From assembly GCA_000434635.1 (NCBI GenBank), contig HF988053.1, forward strand, positions 2,116 to 7,607: a stretch of 5,492 nucleotides of DNA, read 5' to 3'. The DNA comes from Firmicutes bacterium CAG:110 (GTDB lineage: Bacteria > Bacillota > Clostridia > Oscillospirales > Oscillospiraceae). The notes below the pieces were generated by a model that did no database searches, had not been told where the DNA came from, and saw only the letters and a program-made list of their open reading frames with translations. Below are positions 5,147 through 5,492 of the stretch, in pieces (positions within the stretch are counted from its first letter, which is position 1; every line of letters starts with the position of its first letter). Both the position numbers and the translations under genes were made by a program.

Positions 5147-5246
5147 AAGGAGGAACATACAATGTTTGAATATTTCATTTATCACTACGGTACGCAGATC
5201 ATTGCGGCCATTCTGTGCGCGATCTTCGGCTGCCTGGGTTATGCCA
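5147..5246 (+). repeat. Duplicated holin 5' end, downstream copy in the intact gene
   Basis: This is the partner of 4519-4619 and belongs to the complete holin gene. The coding part matches for 85 bases with four differences (two in codon 2, and one each in the GGC/GGT and GCT/GCG codons). The two copies lie 627 bases apart, measured between start codons. Confidence 0.9.
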
Positions 5247-5492
5247 TCAAGCAGCTGGCCGTTAAGTACATCAACGATGACACTAAACGCGCAATCGCCC
5301 GTGTGGCGGTGCAGTTCGTGGAGCAGGTGTGGAATACCCTCCACGGCGCGGACAAGCTGGCCAAGGCACTGGAAACTGCCGAGGCTCTGCTGAAAAAGAA
5401 AGGCATTGATTTTGACGCCGAAGAAATGCAGATTTTGATTGAGGCGGCTGTAGCGGAATTTAATGAGGCATTTAAGAAGCCCCTGACCGCGG
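5162..5492 (+). CDS. Phage holin, LLH family (3' end beyond window)
   Basis: The gene starts at the ATG at 5162, seven bases behind a strong AAGGAGGAA site, and stays open to the right edge for 110 codons. The N-terminus MFEYFIYHYGTQIIAAILCA continues through a membrane segment at about residues 11-27. After it comes a cytoplasmic part rich in charged helices: KQLAVKYINDDTKRAIARVA, then VQFVEQVWNTLHGADKLAKA and LLKKKGIDFDAEEMQ. One membrane helix plus a VQ-VEQ-type helix and a KG-IDFD-type segment is the pattern of LLH-family holins, which are usually about 105-125 residues, so only a few codons are missing. The holin would form lesions in the cytoplasmic membrane and time release of the endolysin at 3428. 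A truncated copy of its first 28 codons occurs at 4535. Confidence 0.8.
   Translation, partial: MFEYFIYHYGTQIIAAILCAIFGCLGYAIKQLAVKYINDDTKRAIARVAVQFVEQVWNTLHGADKLAKALETAEALLKKKGIDFDAEEMQILIEAAVAEFNEAFKKPLTA

Overview
The window is a dense, single-direction stretch of a temperate phage or prophage genome of siphovirus type. It runs from the end of the tail module into the host-lysis module. Every gene I can support is on the + strand, and most neighbours overlap by 1 to 4 bases (ATGA, GTGA or TAATG junctions). Strong AGGAGG-type ribosome binding sites, moderately high GC and protein types (LLH-family holin, DUF6275-like protein, XhlA-like fragment, M15 lysin with a peptidoglycan-binding domain) point to a phage of a Gram-positive host. 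A gut Clostridia/Oscillospirales-type host is most likely; this is inferred from gene content only.

Tail end (1-3431). The C-terminus of a distal-tail-type protein (to 221) is followed by a hub/tail-tip protein (223-1242). Next is a 456-residue tail-tip adhesin with an N-terminal baseplate-like domain, a small beta-sandwich-like domain and a long glycine-rich C-terminus (1239-2609). Three small coupled genes follow: an 85-residue tail-associated protein (2609-2866), a 40-residue charged helical protein (2863-2985), and a 149-residue protein ending in a CBM5/12-like sugar-binding module (2982-3431).

Lysis end (3428-5492). An endolysin made of an N-terminal peptidoglycan-binding domain and a zinc M15 peptidase domain starts at 3428. 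It is followed by a 99-residue protein with one N-terminal membrane segment (4221-4520), a truncated copy of a holin (4535-4645) fused out of frame to the remains of an XhlA-like membrane protein (to 4842), a DUF6275-like protein (4873-5139) and an intact LLH-family holin (5162 to beyond the right edge).

The unusual part is 3836-4842. The endolysin contains a 158-bp imperfect tandem duplication of its zinc-binding region. It breaks the reading frame, so the first frame lacks the last zinc-ligand motif and the second copy carries it in another frame. Removing exactly one 158-bp unit gives a continuous 203-residue lysin. About 550 bp downstream, the ribosome binding site and first 28 codons of the LLH holin appear a second time, joined abruptly to the interior of the XhlA-like gene. 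Both duplicated segments differ from their partners at several positions, so they look like products of recombination between diverged relatives, or an assembly chimera, rather than fresh copying. Neither CRISPR arrays, tRNA/rRNA genes, insertion sequences nor convincing terminators were seen.
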